64,000 bases of DNA from Sycobia sp. Sy_11 (taxonomy: Eukaryota; Arthropoda; Insecta; Hymenoptera; Epichrysomallidae). Both the position numbers and the translations under genes were made by a program. Positions within the stretch are counted from its first letter, which is position 1. Each line of letters starts with the position of its first letter. Of this stretch, positions 38,003 through 49,260 are shown piece after piece. The notes beneath the pieces were generated by a model, which was given only the letters and a program-made list of their open reading frames with translations, was not told the origin of the DNA and did no database searches. The stretch lies in NCBI GenBank assembly GCA_018907035.1, contig JACCIC010000001.1, forward strand, positions 7,163,501 to 7,227,500, read 5' to 3'.

Positions 38003-40887
38003 ATCTCCTCCCCGTCTGTCCATCTCTTACTCTCTGTCTTCTCCATATACGGTTGTTATATGATAAAACATCCTAATATTGATTTATCTAGTTGAATTAC
38101 GTTTCTCTTTGTAATACTTTTAAAACACAAAACTAGAGTTGCTTCTGTCGTCATACTTCCAACAAACCCCCATATCTGATTTCACTGAAAATTGGCTCAT
38201 TTGCGATTTTTGATACACTGATTATGAATATCGTTATGGTTTTTGACGTATTTTGAATTTTCATGGTAAAATACATAAAAGCTACGTAAATGCATGAACA
38301 TATTGTGTGGAATATTTTTGAGAATTTGACAAGATATTTTGAATAAAAGTTTTACATCTGCTATAACATATGTTTCTATTTTATATATTTTTCCTGTAGA
38401 TGTTTTATTCTCTGGAGAAAACGCAATGAATGAAAGACATGAAACGTCATTAGCCAAAGCAGTATCAACGTATGTCAGAAATCTATACATTTCTCTATAT
38501 ATGTTTTTTAAAATTTATAGCCGCAAAAAATTATAGTTTAATGAGATCTACAACTTTTTTTATGTTTTTAAATTTTTCGTAATTTCTCTGATTAATTTGA
38601 ATCACCTTATTATTTAAATTCTATTTTCACCAAAAACCACTATCATAGTCCAAAAAATAAATGTACAAATTTTCATCACAATCGATTATGGGCGCTTTTG
38701 GAACGTTCAAAAATGAATTTGCTAATTGAATTGGACATAATAAATCTGGCTTTTGTTTTTTATAATGAATATAGAATTCGATCCTTTTTTCGAAAATAAT
38801 GATGCCAGATAATCAAAACAGAACATGCCAGGAACATAAACATGCCAGGTAATTCAAAAATTAGGGTTTTAAGACTGAGCTTCTGTACGAAATCAAAGAA
38901 ATTGAACATTTGTGTATATATATATTTGCCTTTACTTTATATTTATTCAGAAAGTTTCAACTGATAAAATTGATTACTATTTTTATTTTTATGAACAGAG
39001 GATACCAGATCGCATTTTTATAGTTTAATTTTTTCAATCTAAACTGATTTAACTCAATGAATAAATACTTTTTACTTTAATGCGATATCAGTACAGATCG
39101 TTCACACGCTTGAGAAAAAGTATTTCATCAAGAAAATTATATAAAGAAAAGGTTGTATAGGCGATTATAATAGACAGAGGAAAATGAAAGACGAGAGTTT
39201 TTTAATGCCCTATGTTTATTTTTGCACGAGTTCAATATCCAAAATGCATATTGAAAAAAATTTTATGTTTGAAATTAAATTTTTTTATTTATTTATTGAC
39301 ACATTGGATTATTTGTAGAACTTTTTTACATCATAAATTCTTTTTATGATTAAAAATTAACAGCATAGTGGTTTATATCCAAGTATTATATCTATAAAAT
39401 TATAACTGGATATATCAGTAGATTTATAAAATATTTGTTCATAAGCATTATACTGCAAGTATAATATATTTCGTAGTCAATAGAGGTGTAAGCAAATATT
39501 TTGAAAATATATTATGGTATTTTTAATATATTATTCTAGAAAATATATTATATTACAGGTACCAAAAAGTTATTTGCTTTTCGATTTAGCATTTCTAAAA
39601 ATTAGGACTTAGATGTCATTTTACTTGTAACTAGCATATATGGACACAATACGGTTAATCGGATTGAATAAGGAATAGCAAAGAGTACTCCATTATGGGA
39701 CATCGTATTAATACTCGATGCCTTTGGCTCCTATTTAGATAAAAATCGAAAAATTGTAGATAACAAATTAAAGGTAAAAAGCTTTGCTCATGCTGGAAAA
39801 ATCAGGGTGAAATTTGGAGTGAATTAGTTTTTGTAAATATTTAGTTGTAACTGAATTCGGACACCACAATTCCAATGATCAAATGCTTTCTGAATGTAAT
39901 GATACGTGGTATATGACTGATGTGAGAAATTCGCAATATTTATTGCAGTTAATAAATATTAAATAATTCCTTTAAGTATCATATTCTTGAAACCTCAGTG
40001 CTATTTGGCCAATATAATAGTAATGAGTAATATAATAGTAATCGAGTAATGCTTTTGCAATAATTATGTATTCGCAGAAAAATCTTGAAATATAATAAAA
40101 ATTTAAAAAATGTTTACATTTTTTGAATAGCTGTATCCGTATTTAAGATCAACATTTTTAAATCCAAAAAACGCATCACAAATTATATCTGTCATTATAA
40201 GAATTTTTTTTTAAAGGACTGTCCGGTCGGGAAAAATATTTAATAGTTTAGTTTGAAATAGTAAAAACAAGTATATTTGTTTATTTACACAAAATATTTA
40301 ATAGTTTAATTTAAAACACTCAACACAAGTATATAGTACTTTTACATACTAAATCTTTGAAATATTCTATTATAATCAAAAATTTGAAAAATGTAAAATT
40401 GAATCGTATTGAATATCCATGAAAAGAAGTGTTGTGCATTATGCGTGAAGAAAACACCGAGTGTGAGAGCACTGAATGCCTCAAAATATAAAAATTACCA
40501 GTAACAATTTAAGTTTTTCTGCAATTCGTATTGTATCTTATGTAACTGAATGGTTCCGAAATCTATGGAGCTTGGGAATATAATTCTTAAAATTTAAATG
40601 AAATAATTAAATTCATATATATATTTTTTACAAAATATTATTATTATGCCGTTATAAATTTTAAATAGTTACTTTTAATAAGACTTCTATATGCTTAGGG
40701 TTTCCAGTTTTTTTTAAGTTTTCTTTAAATATTGTAATGACAAAATTACGTAAGATTTAGGGGTATTTAAAAAATATAACTATATTTTACATTTGAAGGG
40801 GAATGGATAGAGAGTAAAAATCATCAAAAAACGTTTTACGTAATTTAAAAACGAACCCTAATGTTTCTATAATTCATATTTGTTGTA

Positions 40888-40941
<54 letters not shown>

Positions 40942-41977
40942 ATCATTAAGATGATAATAAATTAGAAATATATTTTCAAAACATTCATCATTTTAGATCA
41001 AAGAAGGTTTCGGATTAGAAGATAATCCTAACATAAATAGTATCCACATACCCAAATCATTCAATATAAATGAAAAATCTGTAATCGTAACAGGATTTGG
41101 ACATACAGTTTATGATCCTCTGAAAGCTGTAGGTATAACACAACTACGGATTCCTTCTACTACTAGTATAAACTTAACATATGCATATGTGGAATTTACT
41201 AAAGAGGATGAATGCAATAATGCCTTTGGTCTTCCTCAGAACCAAGAGATTTATATGTGTGGCGTAATAAAACCTGATAGTCGGTACTCGCACCGAGGAC
41301 TATGTGCGGTTAGTTCATTACTATATTAAAAAATAAATGGCTTCAAACAGGTGAAAATAATATAGCTTATTAAATGTGAAATATTTAAATACATCGATGA
41401 ATGTATCATGTATCTATTTATAAAAAAAAAACAAAAGAGCCCACAAGTTTTTCGCTGAGTCAAAAAAATGTTATGAAATACTTTAATTTGAGAAGTTATA
41501 TTAATTTCATTTGTTAATGTCCAACTATAAATATTTTTATACACTTCTCTATACACGTTTTTATTTTGTTCGCTTCCACGAATTATTTCTAAAGTTTGTG
41601 TATTTATGTCTTAATAACAATTTTTCTATAAAAATACTGTATAGTCGATGCTAATAAGATAAAATATATTATAAATAACAATACTGCAGCTATAAATTTA
41701 TGATAAAAATCATCTACGCCTAAGTATTAAGTGATCATTTTTAAAACACTTTTAACAGGGTGACGGCGGCGCTCCTCTCGTGAATAATAATGACGAAGTT
41801 ATAGGAATTGCTACCGAAAATAATTTTAATTGTGACGATACCGGAACCGGTAAAATATACATGAAGATTTCTTTTTTTAAATCATTTATTGAATCAATAA
41901 TGTTCGGAACTGGGAATTCCATAGTGACTCCAATCATTTATCACAATCAGCCGCATGTCATGAATAGGGGATCATGA
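32339..41977 (+). CDS. SPH-B: secreted S1A serine protease homologue with a giant intron
   Basis: Exons are 32339-32402, 33790-34121, 40997-41308 and 41759-41977, with intron phases 1, 0 and 0; 308 residues. Exon 1 is a 64-nt signal-peptide exon identical in length to that of SPH-A. The propeptide ends MEK before IVGGY (I30), so this copy keeps a basic cleavage residue. Triad: His76 (SASHC) and Asp127 (TDLTV) are present. The Ser position (239) is Gly in GDGGAPL, with Ala in place of the second following Gly, so catalysis is predicted to be lost. The extra cysteine (CNAC) is kept. The tail beyond the fold, VTPIIYHNQPHVMN, matches SPH-A. Intron 2 spans 6,875 bp and is packed with mobile DNA. 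The 5' and 3' halves could in principle belong to two broken copies, but matching phases and intact frames favour one gene. AATAAA at 42,074-42,079 is a good poly(A) signal. Confidence 0.85.
34515..34575. repeat. (GA)n microsatellite in SPH-B intron 2
   Basis: About 60 bases of GA. The arginine-glutamate frame across it is a repeat artefact. Confidence 0.95.
35006..35057. repeat. (AT)n microsatellite in SPH-B intron 2
   Basis: TA dinucleotides with one short interruption. Confidence 0.9.
35176..35805. mobile_element. Near-perfect long hairpin (foldback element, copy 2)
   Basis: The left arm (about 35,176-35,475) and right arm (about 35,515-35,805) are inverted copies of each other over almost their whole length. 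The outer part holds aataatgacagtcagactgt. The middle is a long A-rich stretch on the left matched by a T-rich one on the right. The inner part has ctcctttggtgtccgatgtt mirrored by aacattggacaccaaaggtg. The loop near 35,455-35,490 holds a further small palindrome (aaccgctacggtt). The ends match the element at 8.9-9.8 kb. It has no reading frame and sits in SPH-B intron 2, so it would be transcribed as a large stem-loop in the pre-mRNA. Confidence 0.75.
36222..36650. mobile_element. TTAA-ended MITE (piggyBac-like ends), copy 1
   Basis: The left end is ttatcctttaaagtgccggg. The right end, on the minus strand, is ttaacctttagagaaccgcg, so the two are imperfect inverted repeats beginning TTAT/TTAA. 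The interior has the phrase aaatggcggattcaagatgg and no reading frame. The terminal consensus TTAACCTTTA..GG/CCG is shared with the 43-44 kb element. TTAA target sites are typical of the piggyBac superfamily. Assignment to that superfamily is inference. Confidence 0.5.
37105..37745 (+). mobile_element. Ty3/Gypsy pol remnant (reverse transcriptase to RNase H start)
   Basis: Plus-strand fragments in shifting frames follow Ty3/Gypsy pol order. PPVVLVQKRDGKF and DYKLLNAV come first (usual SPVVLVKKKDG and DYRKLN). After a deletion there is YLNNFVVYSNSWEEHLHHL, the active-site block with YLDD changed to YLNN. Then come CIFGHHYMEFFDHHIT (usual KCEFG...YLGH.+T) and AQLVHPLIQLLFSKGSW (usual A.PL..LL.K...W). 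Stops, at least two frameshifts and the mutated catalytic aspartates show it is dead. No LTR flanks it here. It lies in SPH-B intron 2. Confidence 0.85.
37937..38000. repeat. (CT)n microsatellite in SPH-B intron 2
   Basis: About 60 bases of CT. The remainder of the intron from 38,000 to 40,200 is AT-rich with nothing else recognised. Confidence 0.95.
40231..40345. repeat. Two-copy tandem duplication of about 57 bp
   Basis: The phrase aaatatttaatagttta followed by acaagtatat occurs at 40,234-40,276 and again at 40,291-40,336, with scattered differences. This is a local tandem duplication in SPH-B intron 2. Confidence 0.6.
40890..40938. repeat. (GT)n microsatellite
   Basis: About 48 bases of GT ending 58 bases before SPH-B exon 3. 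Confidence 0.95.
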
Positions 41978-42993
41978 ATGTTCAGTTATTTATTAGTATT
42001 TATTAATACTAAAGTCTTTCATAAGATATTATGGCAGTCTATAAATTTATCCATATATGTATCGTTAATTTATAATAAATTTTACTATGTTAAATACCTA
42101 TAGAAAATTAAAAAATTTTGTAGTAGTATAGCTGTTTTTTTTACAATTGTTTCTCAGTTCAATGTAATATACGCACAAATAAATTAAAAACTGGTACAAT
42201 ACTTATAATTATATAAATTAAATATACATTGAGGAAGACATTCACTACGGAACTAATTATGGCGTCAAATATTGTAAACTTACAAACACATAAAAATGTA
42301 GACCTATCTTAAGTTGGCATATCACTTTAAACACTAGGAATAATTTAAATATTGAATAATTTTCCATGGCATGAGTTTTCGATAATTTTGTAGAATCTAA
42401 TAACTTCAATCAACTTAACAGAGGCTTATAAAATTACCTGCCAAAAAACATGAATCAATGATCAAAATTTGCCATAATTTTTGCCGTAGACGATCAACAC
42501 TATTACAATTCTTACTAAAAAATCACTCAGGGCTTGTTAGCTTGATATGAAGTTAGCAGATTTCTATTGAATTTGTTAACTAAAATATATGTACCAAGTC
42601 TCAAAACTTGCCGCGTTTTAGTTATATGTATTCAGAGATAATAATACGAAATAATTTTTCAGATTATTAATCACAATGTCAAGAATCTTCAGGTAGTATT
42701 GAGAAAATCAGAATATAATAAAAAAAATTTATATCTAAAATTTATATATAATTAATGATATATTTCTCGATAGATTAAGATCTTAGAATTCTCTACGGAT
42801 CTGAAAACGAGAGATATTTCTGCAAACATATAACTTCTTACGTACAACCCTTACACTGTACTACATTGACAGTAGAGTATTCTATAATAAGTGGTAATTA
42901 AACACTTCACGGAATTAAAAAACTAATATTATATTAAAAAATAATATCATGAACGTGATAGAAAAAATTAATCAAAAATAATAGTACATCTAT

Positions 42994-44004
42994 TTAACTT
43001 TAAAAGGTCCGGAAAGCCAATATATCGGCTCAAAAACATAGTGCTAGGATATCTCTTTATCCTTAAAATTGATGTGCTAAGTTCGAATCTCAAGTTGGTT
43101 TGACCTTCACTTCAGAGTCACTTCAGAGTCAAGGTCAATGAAGGCCATTTGAAGGTCAAACCTAACAAGATGGTTTGAATGATTGCAAAAGATATATCTG
43201 TATGTTTTTTGAGTCACTGAGTTCGGGCTTTACGTCAAATAAATTTAACATCAAATAAAAAGAAAGATGAAGATTTCTCCAAGGTTGAGAATATACCCAG
43301 AGATATATTCAAAATTGGTTTTTAGATTTTGAGAGCTCTTGACAGCGAATTTTCTCATTCAACCAATCCCATTTCTGTCAATATCATTATTCAGATACAT
43401 TTTTGAATCTATTCTCGAGAAAGTAGTTTGTCAGTGAAATTACAGAAATACTTCTAGAAACGTATATATCATCATACGTCTACGTCGTTAGCTCTGGGTA
43501 AAGCAGAAAGAGAGTAGAAAACCTAAAAACTTCACATTTCTAAAAAAAAAAAGAACGAATCAAAACACATAAACCCTGAGATGGTCATATACCCAAAATA
43601 ATGAGTATAATTATGTCCATTCACAATCAAACAAGTGTCAAATTCAGATGTAGCACCTCTGGATACTTGTAGATATAATTTTTGTTCGAATATATATGAT
43701 ACTTTCTGCATCAAGGTCACCTTGAAGTGACCTTGTTTGACCTCGAATAACTGGGGTTATGAGCAGTTATGACCGATCAGATTGCAGATTTCGATGTAAC
43801 ACATCTGAAAACCTGAGAATATGATTTGATTCCTATTTTACTGAACTAAAATTTTTTCATGACCCTCCCTGGCCGGCGAGCCGATATATAGGCTCGGTCC
43901 ATGAGAGGACTATTGTAAATTAGCTAATGGCTGATACAAGATATGAATTTCGGCACTTTCAAAGAAGGTTTCGAAACCTGAAATCTCGGCCCATTAAAGG
44001 TTAA
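42994..44004. mobile_element. TTAA-ended non-autonomous element, copy 2
   Basis: The left end is ttaactttaaaaggtccgg (42,994). The right end, on the minus strand, is ttaacctttaatgggccgag (44,004), giving imperfect inverted ends starting with TTAA. A second subterminal inverted repeat contains atatatcggctc on the left (43,020-43,031) and gagccgatatat on the right (43,878-43,889). The interior has repeated aggtcaa/ttgacct motifs and no credible reading frame. The ends resemble those of the 36.2-36.65 kb MITE. Confidence 0.55.
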
Positions 44005-44199
44005 GAATTGAACATTCCACGTAAAGGAAGTTATATCTATATAATAAATCTAATTTGATAGAAAGAAAATACCTTTTTTGATAGAAATAGTTAGAGCGGA
44101 AGTAGAGTGAATTAGTAAATATTTTTTGTTCCAAAAAATTCGTTAATATCAAAATGATGTTGATATTTATTCGAATATTTATATATTCTATGAAAAATA

Positions 44200-47100
44200 T
44201 TTGTTTATTCTGTATCGCTATGTGGCTACACTAAAATGTACGTTTGACTCATACAGGTATTTAGATGAATCTGGCGCGCGGTATAGGTGCATGAACTCGC
44301 TCGTACTGAGTGACTCAACGATTTTACCTATAGCTTCCGTGCAGCCGAGCACCTGTTGTATCACCGGGTGCAATGGAGGTACACGAATCAAGTTGACTAC
44401 TGGGCAGTCATCGACGGCGAATGGCGCTAGTTTGATCCTTAACGAGCTATGAAGGCCGCGACGGTATTGCGACTTGAGAGCGCTCATACACGAATTATTC
44501 TGGAGGCGGCATGATGTCTCTAGGCTAGCGGTGGGTAGCGTCGTGGTGGTGGAGTGTCTGTTGCAAAAGACTTTCTCCACAATAACGTCGCGAAAGCCTT
44601 CGTTGACAAGGAACTTAGCGATGTTCCCTTTTGTCGTCGGAACGCGAATATTTTACAGAAATAGACGCAGGACGGGTTGTACTTTTATGACGAGCCTTGA
44701 GTGGGTATAACCACGGTCGAAGCGTTCTTTACAAAGGGTTCGCAACATCCCTCTACGCATGCGTCTTGAGTCGTTTTCATACTTTTCGGCAAAGTCGTGG
44801 TTGTATTTTTCTAACTCGAGATTGGCCAGTTCGCAACTAAGGCAGAACTTACCGTGTTGTAGGCTGTCTATCAGCCTCTGTATCTCCTCGAGCTGCTCAG
44901 TTACTTGCCCGAGCGGCATGACTGGCGGCTCCCTGATCTGAAAAATGTCTATCATTAGTGTTGCTCGGAGAGGTTCTGTCACGCCAATTTCGCGAGTCTA
45001 CGGCTCTCTCTGCGCCCCGCTAGGAGATTTTACGCAATATGTTAGGATGATGTTTAACGCGGCGGTTCGCGTCGCGTAACTGTGGAATAACGCATTTATC
45101 CGAATTGCTGGAGTTGTTCCTGCCATCTGCAGATCTACCTAGGACAGGTTGCTGCTGGGGACGTTTCAGAATCCCTCGCGGGTGAGGCGCTGAGCGTGGT
45201 TGCTCGTACCTTTCTGGCGCGCTATCTGTTTTGATCCGTTTTCGTCGAATAACTCGCGCTCGTCGTCCATCTCACTTCTGAATTACAGCTATCGCTAGAC
45301 CCGTTTCCATCGCGGCTGTTATTTGACTCGTTGTCAGAGCTCGCTATCGCTGGATGGTTCGAGCCCGTCGCTGGATTTTTCGTCGTCGCTCGACTGGATG
45401 TCGTTGCTTCACGTCCTGACGCGATCGGGGGGCGACGTGCATGTCGCACCTTGTGGCGTTGGTGCTATCATCATCGTTGATGTTACGATCATCGTCATCG
45501 AAGAGGTCCTCGCGGTGTTCAATGTCTTCGTTGAGGATGCGGCAAATTTATGAAAAAGTTTGGACACCTCGTCGCTCATTGATTCGGGTATAAACGGCCT
45601 AATTGTGTTCTCGGTAATATCACAATAAATGGCATCTGCTCGTCGTCGTTGAACGTAAGCTGTCGCAGTTTTATCGAATGATCGCGGTTTCGCAGAATGT
45701 GGTACAGCTTGGGGTCCGAGCCTTGTTGCTCAGCGAATTGCTTTGCATCGAAAAGGGTTAGTAGCTTGAACGCGTGGACGTTATCCCTAACCCTACATAC
45801 GTTTACCTCGTATTGGTTCTACGAGTCGTTCCAATTGAACATACTCGGGATTCTGAACGACTCTATTCATGAGAACGCCGTCACTGTTCTTCCTACGCGG
45901 TGAATGCATTATTATGCTTCGCAATGGCGTTGTATCGCACGTAAACGCGATGCCGTTACGCGTCTTGCCGACTTCAATTCACTGGTTCGAATCTGCAGTT
46001 TGGTCGGCGCGATGGCCGCTCTCAGTTTTTCCGCTGAGGCTAATAGAGCCCGGTTTACAATTGCCTTCGGTATACGCAGATACCTGTGGCTTACCCCGGT
46101 ATGGCTGCTTCCCTACCTAGTTGTGTGTGCTGAGCGCAACTGAGCTAAGGCAACGGGGAGGACGGCTGTCTTAATCACAGGTTGTAAGGGTGTGAGGTTC
46201 ACGGTACCTGCGAGCGGGGTTCGTTGGTGCGCTGTAGCGTCTGCGAGATCGTGCCCACGGGAACGTTGACTCGTCTTACGGGCGGTGTTGCAGAAGCCAA
46301 CGAGGCCAATCGGTTGATAGCTCAATTCCCTCACCTTCCTCAGCAAATTGAGGGTTGCCCGGAGGCTTTTTTCCTTATTGAGTATACCACCCTGTGTTAG
46401 ATGCCATGCACCTTCTTTTTTTTGCGCGGAACGGGAATGGCTCATGCAGCGTTACTTTTCTGTACATCCCGTGGGCGCCCACCGCCCCCCTCCCCCGCGC
46501 CAACGTTCTGTTCGCTAAATTTGTGCCGATATCGTGCACGCGTGGTAATTTTATAAACAAATGATGAACTATTTCCTGCTATGTTGGTCGCTCGTAGCTC
46601 GCTCGTCTGGTCATTCGCTGATGCACGTCGCGCAAGGACTGAGCTAAGCTCTAGTGGGCCCGTGTTTACTAGATACGGGGTGCAGTTCGTATGCGGGTTA
46701 TTTTGCCTGATGGTGCTGTCGATGGCCGTACTGACGCGTACAATGGCGTGCACACGAAAGGATTACAAAGCTGCCGAGCAGCTTCTTTTTGGTATCGAAA
46801 CCCGGAATTTGCCTATCGGCCTCGGCCACCGCTCACGCTAGACTCAGCTGGACGCTCTATATGCGCTGGTGTCGTCGGCGCTGATAGTGCAGTTTCTGGT
46901 TTATCATATCGCGATCACTCGTGCACATGCTCGCGCGCGCCGTCGGCGATGGGCAGCTCTTCGCGAAATGATATGACTCACGTACTTCGCGGAATACTTA
47001 TCAAACCTCGCGGAGCTCTCATAAAACTCTTCGTTCGCGGAATGCTTGCGTGCCGACGCGGCTTCGCGCGCTTTCCGGAACCATAAAAAGAAAACGCAAA

Positions 47101-47790
47101 GAAAAAAAGTTCATGGCACGATGGTATATGTATGCATGCTATTACTTCGCGGAAAGAGTGTCTATCTAAGCACAACACTTAGATGAATTTCAGCCATCGT
47201 GGCTGCTGCTTGCTGCTTTGCAGGTGTTTGCGGCGCGCTGTGCGTCTGGACGCTACGCCCGCTGTTGATGATACTGCTCGCCAATGCCGCTGCTCTGCTT
47301 GCTGCTTGGCTGAGCGTCCTCGCGATGCACTCTACAGACGTCCCTGCGTAGTGAAGAGGGCCGCTGGCCGAGCTTGCTGCGTGTTGTGGCGCGAAGCTAC
47401 ACAGCTTGGCCCAATGGAGGCCTAAGGAACACATCCTGTGTGCTGCCGCTGCTGAACGAGGCTGCTGCGCGCCTGGTGCGGCGCTAGCGGCTGCCTTTGC
47501 TGATCTCGGCGAGGCTGCGCGCATCCTTAATTGTGCTCGCCGAGCACGTGGTGACGGTGCGCAATTTTTGCACGTCGAACGTACCTAGTTCCTTGTTTCT
47601 GAAACAGTGATAGTTAATGAGCTGTGCGCTTTAACACTCCTCTTTTTGACTGATTTCCCAGCTCTTGCTTGGATCGGCGTCCTGCCTTTGTTACTGTTGG
47701 ACGCTGATACAGCGTCCAGGTCACCAGTATGGGATTTTACCCTAGTACTTGGACTAGGTGAGTGAATGTCCGCCTCCCAGACTGAGCCGA
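44200..47790 (-). mobile_element. GC-rich internal region of a decayed LTR element
   Basis: Base composition jumps here from AT-rich to roughly balanced with many CpGs, and drops back after 48,056, marking one inserted unit. Reading from the LTR on the minus strand there is a long leader with alanine-rich artefact frames, then broken protein-like pieces. Examples are FKLLTLFDAKQFAEQQGSDP (45,720-45,780) and a charged fragment with LGQVTEQLEEIQRLIDSL at about 44,850-44,920. I do not recognise protease, reverse transcriptase, integrase or a zinc knuckle, so this may be a gag region or an unfamiliar class. The far end, with the second LTR, is missing or truncated near 44,200. Overlapping open frames on both strands reflect GC content rather than genes. 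Confidence 0.5.
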
Positions 47791-48056
47791 TGTAGGATGG
47801 TAATGACAAAAGATACATGAGTATGATAACTATAATTTATTAATACTGCTGGATGCGCCTACTCCGAAGTACGTCCATCCAGCTAGCTTGCTATATAAGA
47901 AGAGAGGGAGACGCGGCCGCTGCCGCGTGCTGGACCCTCGCGGCTTCTCACTGCGCTTTGGAGCGCCGCCGCTATTACATGGTGCATACCTCTGTATGCA
48001 CTCGACCTATGCGCAGTGTCGCATATATACATTCTCATATACATGTGGTCCCTACA
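47791..48056 (-). repeat. 266-bp long terminal repeat
   Basis: The unit starts tgtagg and ends cctaca, the short inverted TG...CA ends expected of an LTR. On the minus strand it contains a TATATAG box near 47,891-47,897, followed by an AATAAA-type signal (attaataaatta) near 47,835-47,846, in the right order for U3 and R. Just inside on the minus strand is tcggctcagtctgggagg, a candidate primer binding site that I cannot match to a specific tRNA. Only one copy is visible. The plus strand also carries TATATAA, so orientation rests on the whole set of signals. Confidence 0.6.
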
Positions 48057-48439
48057 CTTATAAAACAAAAGTTCAATTGTTATTTGATTGGAGAAAAAAA
48101 GAAAGGAACAGAAAGGGAAGAAAAACAGCTGATCCGGTATAATCTTATTATGTGACAACTGTATTAAGTGCATAAAATATGAAGAAGGCAAATTATATTA
48201 GAAATAGTTCTTTAGTGTTAATTTAAATAAAGTAATTTCCACTTATAATTAATGAAAGTTTACTGTGTTAAAAATTTAACATTTTATATTTGTAATTAGT
48301 ACTGCCAAGATTCACAAAACACTTTGTCAATGAACCGCAAATATGAGTGATCTGCAGAGTGAATGTGAAATTCGAAGTCATTCTATCGGGCTTTTACAAT
48401 ATTTTTAAATATATCTGAGGTATACATATGATGGAAAAT

Positions 48440-49260
48440 TAATACACGTTAGTTTAATCAAAATATTTTCCGTCATTTTTTACTACTTTTTCTCATTTTT
48501 CTGGCAATACGATGATATCGTGGCTAAAGAACAATGACGGTATCGAGAAGATCCAATCATCTACAACATCTCGCACTTCTTGAATATGACGCTGTGTTGA
48601 TTTGAATAAGTGGTAATCAGAAGGCACTATATCTGGTGGGTACGGTGGGTATAGCAACGCTTCCCATTCGAACTCCAACAGGCTTTTTTGATCGTTTGCG
48701 CAATATGTGGCCGAAAGTTGTCATGCAAGAGAATGATTTTGCGCCTATTGGTCGTGATTGCTGATCTTTGTTCGATCAATTTCTGTTGCAAATCATTCAG
48801 TTGGCTTTTTTATACCTCGGCAGTGACGGTTTCATTCGGTTTTAGCAGCTCGTAGTACAACACACCCTGTTGGCTTCACCAAATTGACAGCAATACCTTT
48901 TGGCCATGGATATTCCGTTTTGGTATCAATGTGGAAGGTTGGCCTGGGTCTATCCATAACTTGTTGTACTTAGAATATTCACAGTAGATCTACTTTTCAT
49001 CACCAATCACAATATACCAAAGAATACTCCTTTTTTGTTTCTTGGCAAAGACAGTACAATCTTGTATCGATTCATAATGGCACTTTCGGTGAAATCATGT
49101 AGCATCCATTCTCCTTCTTTATAAGTCTTATATCTGTTACTGATCTGTTACTGACTCCTAACTTATTAGCGAGTTCTTTCTGCGTTTGAGATCAGTTTTC
49201 GGGCAATAATTCTTGCAATTCATTATCTTCAAACTTTTTCGGTTGTCCAAATATTCTTTA
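48440..49260 (-). mobile_element. Truncated mariner (family 2), minus strand
   Basis: Read on the minus strand the order is KKFEDNELQ, an EL..KLGVS helix-turn-helix piece, then GDEK with a stop in the first catalytic block. LLHDNFRPH (second block) and PPYPPDIVPSDYHLF (third block) follow. The catalytic aspartates are visible but stops and frameshifts break the frame. The N-terminal portion upstream of the GQPKKF segment is missing. The sequence is close to the plus-strand copy at 50.1-51.1 kb, including aactcgctaataagttagga in both. Confidence 0.8.

Noticed and set aside
38197..38536. Overlapping frames of 97 and 65 codons
   Set aside because: They overlap on opposite strands inside SPH-B intron 2, with no motif or splice context.
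32339..41977. SPH-B considered as two separate broken genes
   Set aside because: The two halves have matching intron phase, intact frames, correct splice sites and complementary exon content, so one gene is simpler. Transcript evidence would settle it.
44200..48190. Many overlapping frames of 60-130 codons on both strands, some alanine-rich
   Set aside because: The high local GC content removes stop codons by chance; frames overlap on both strands and lack motifs. The region is better explained as one decayed LTR element.
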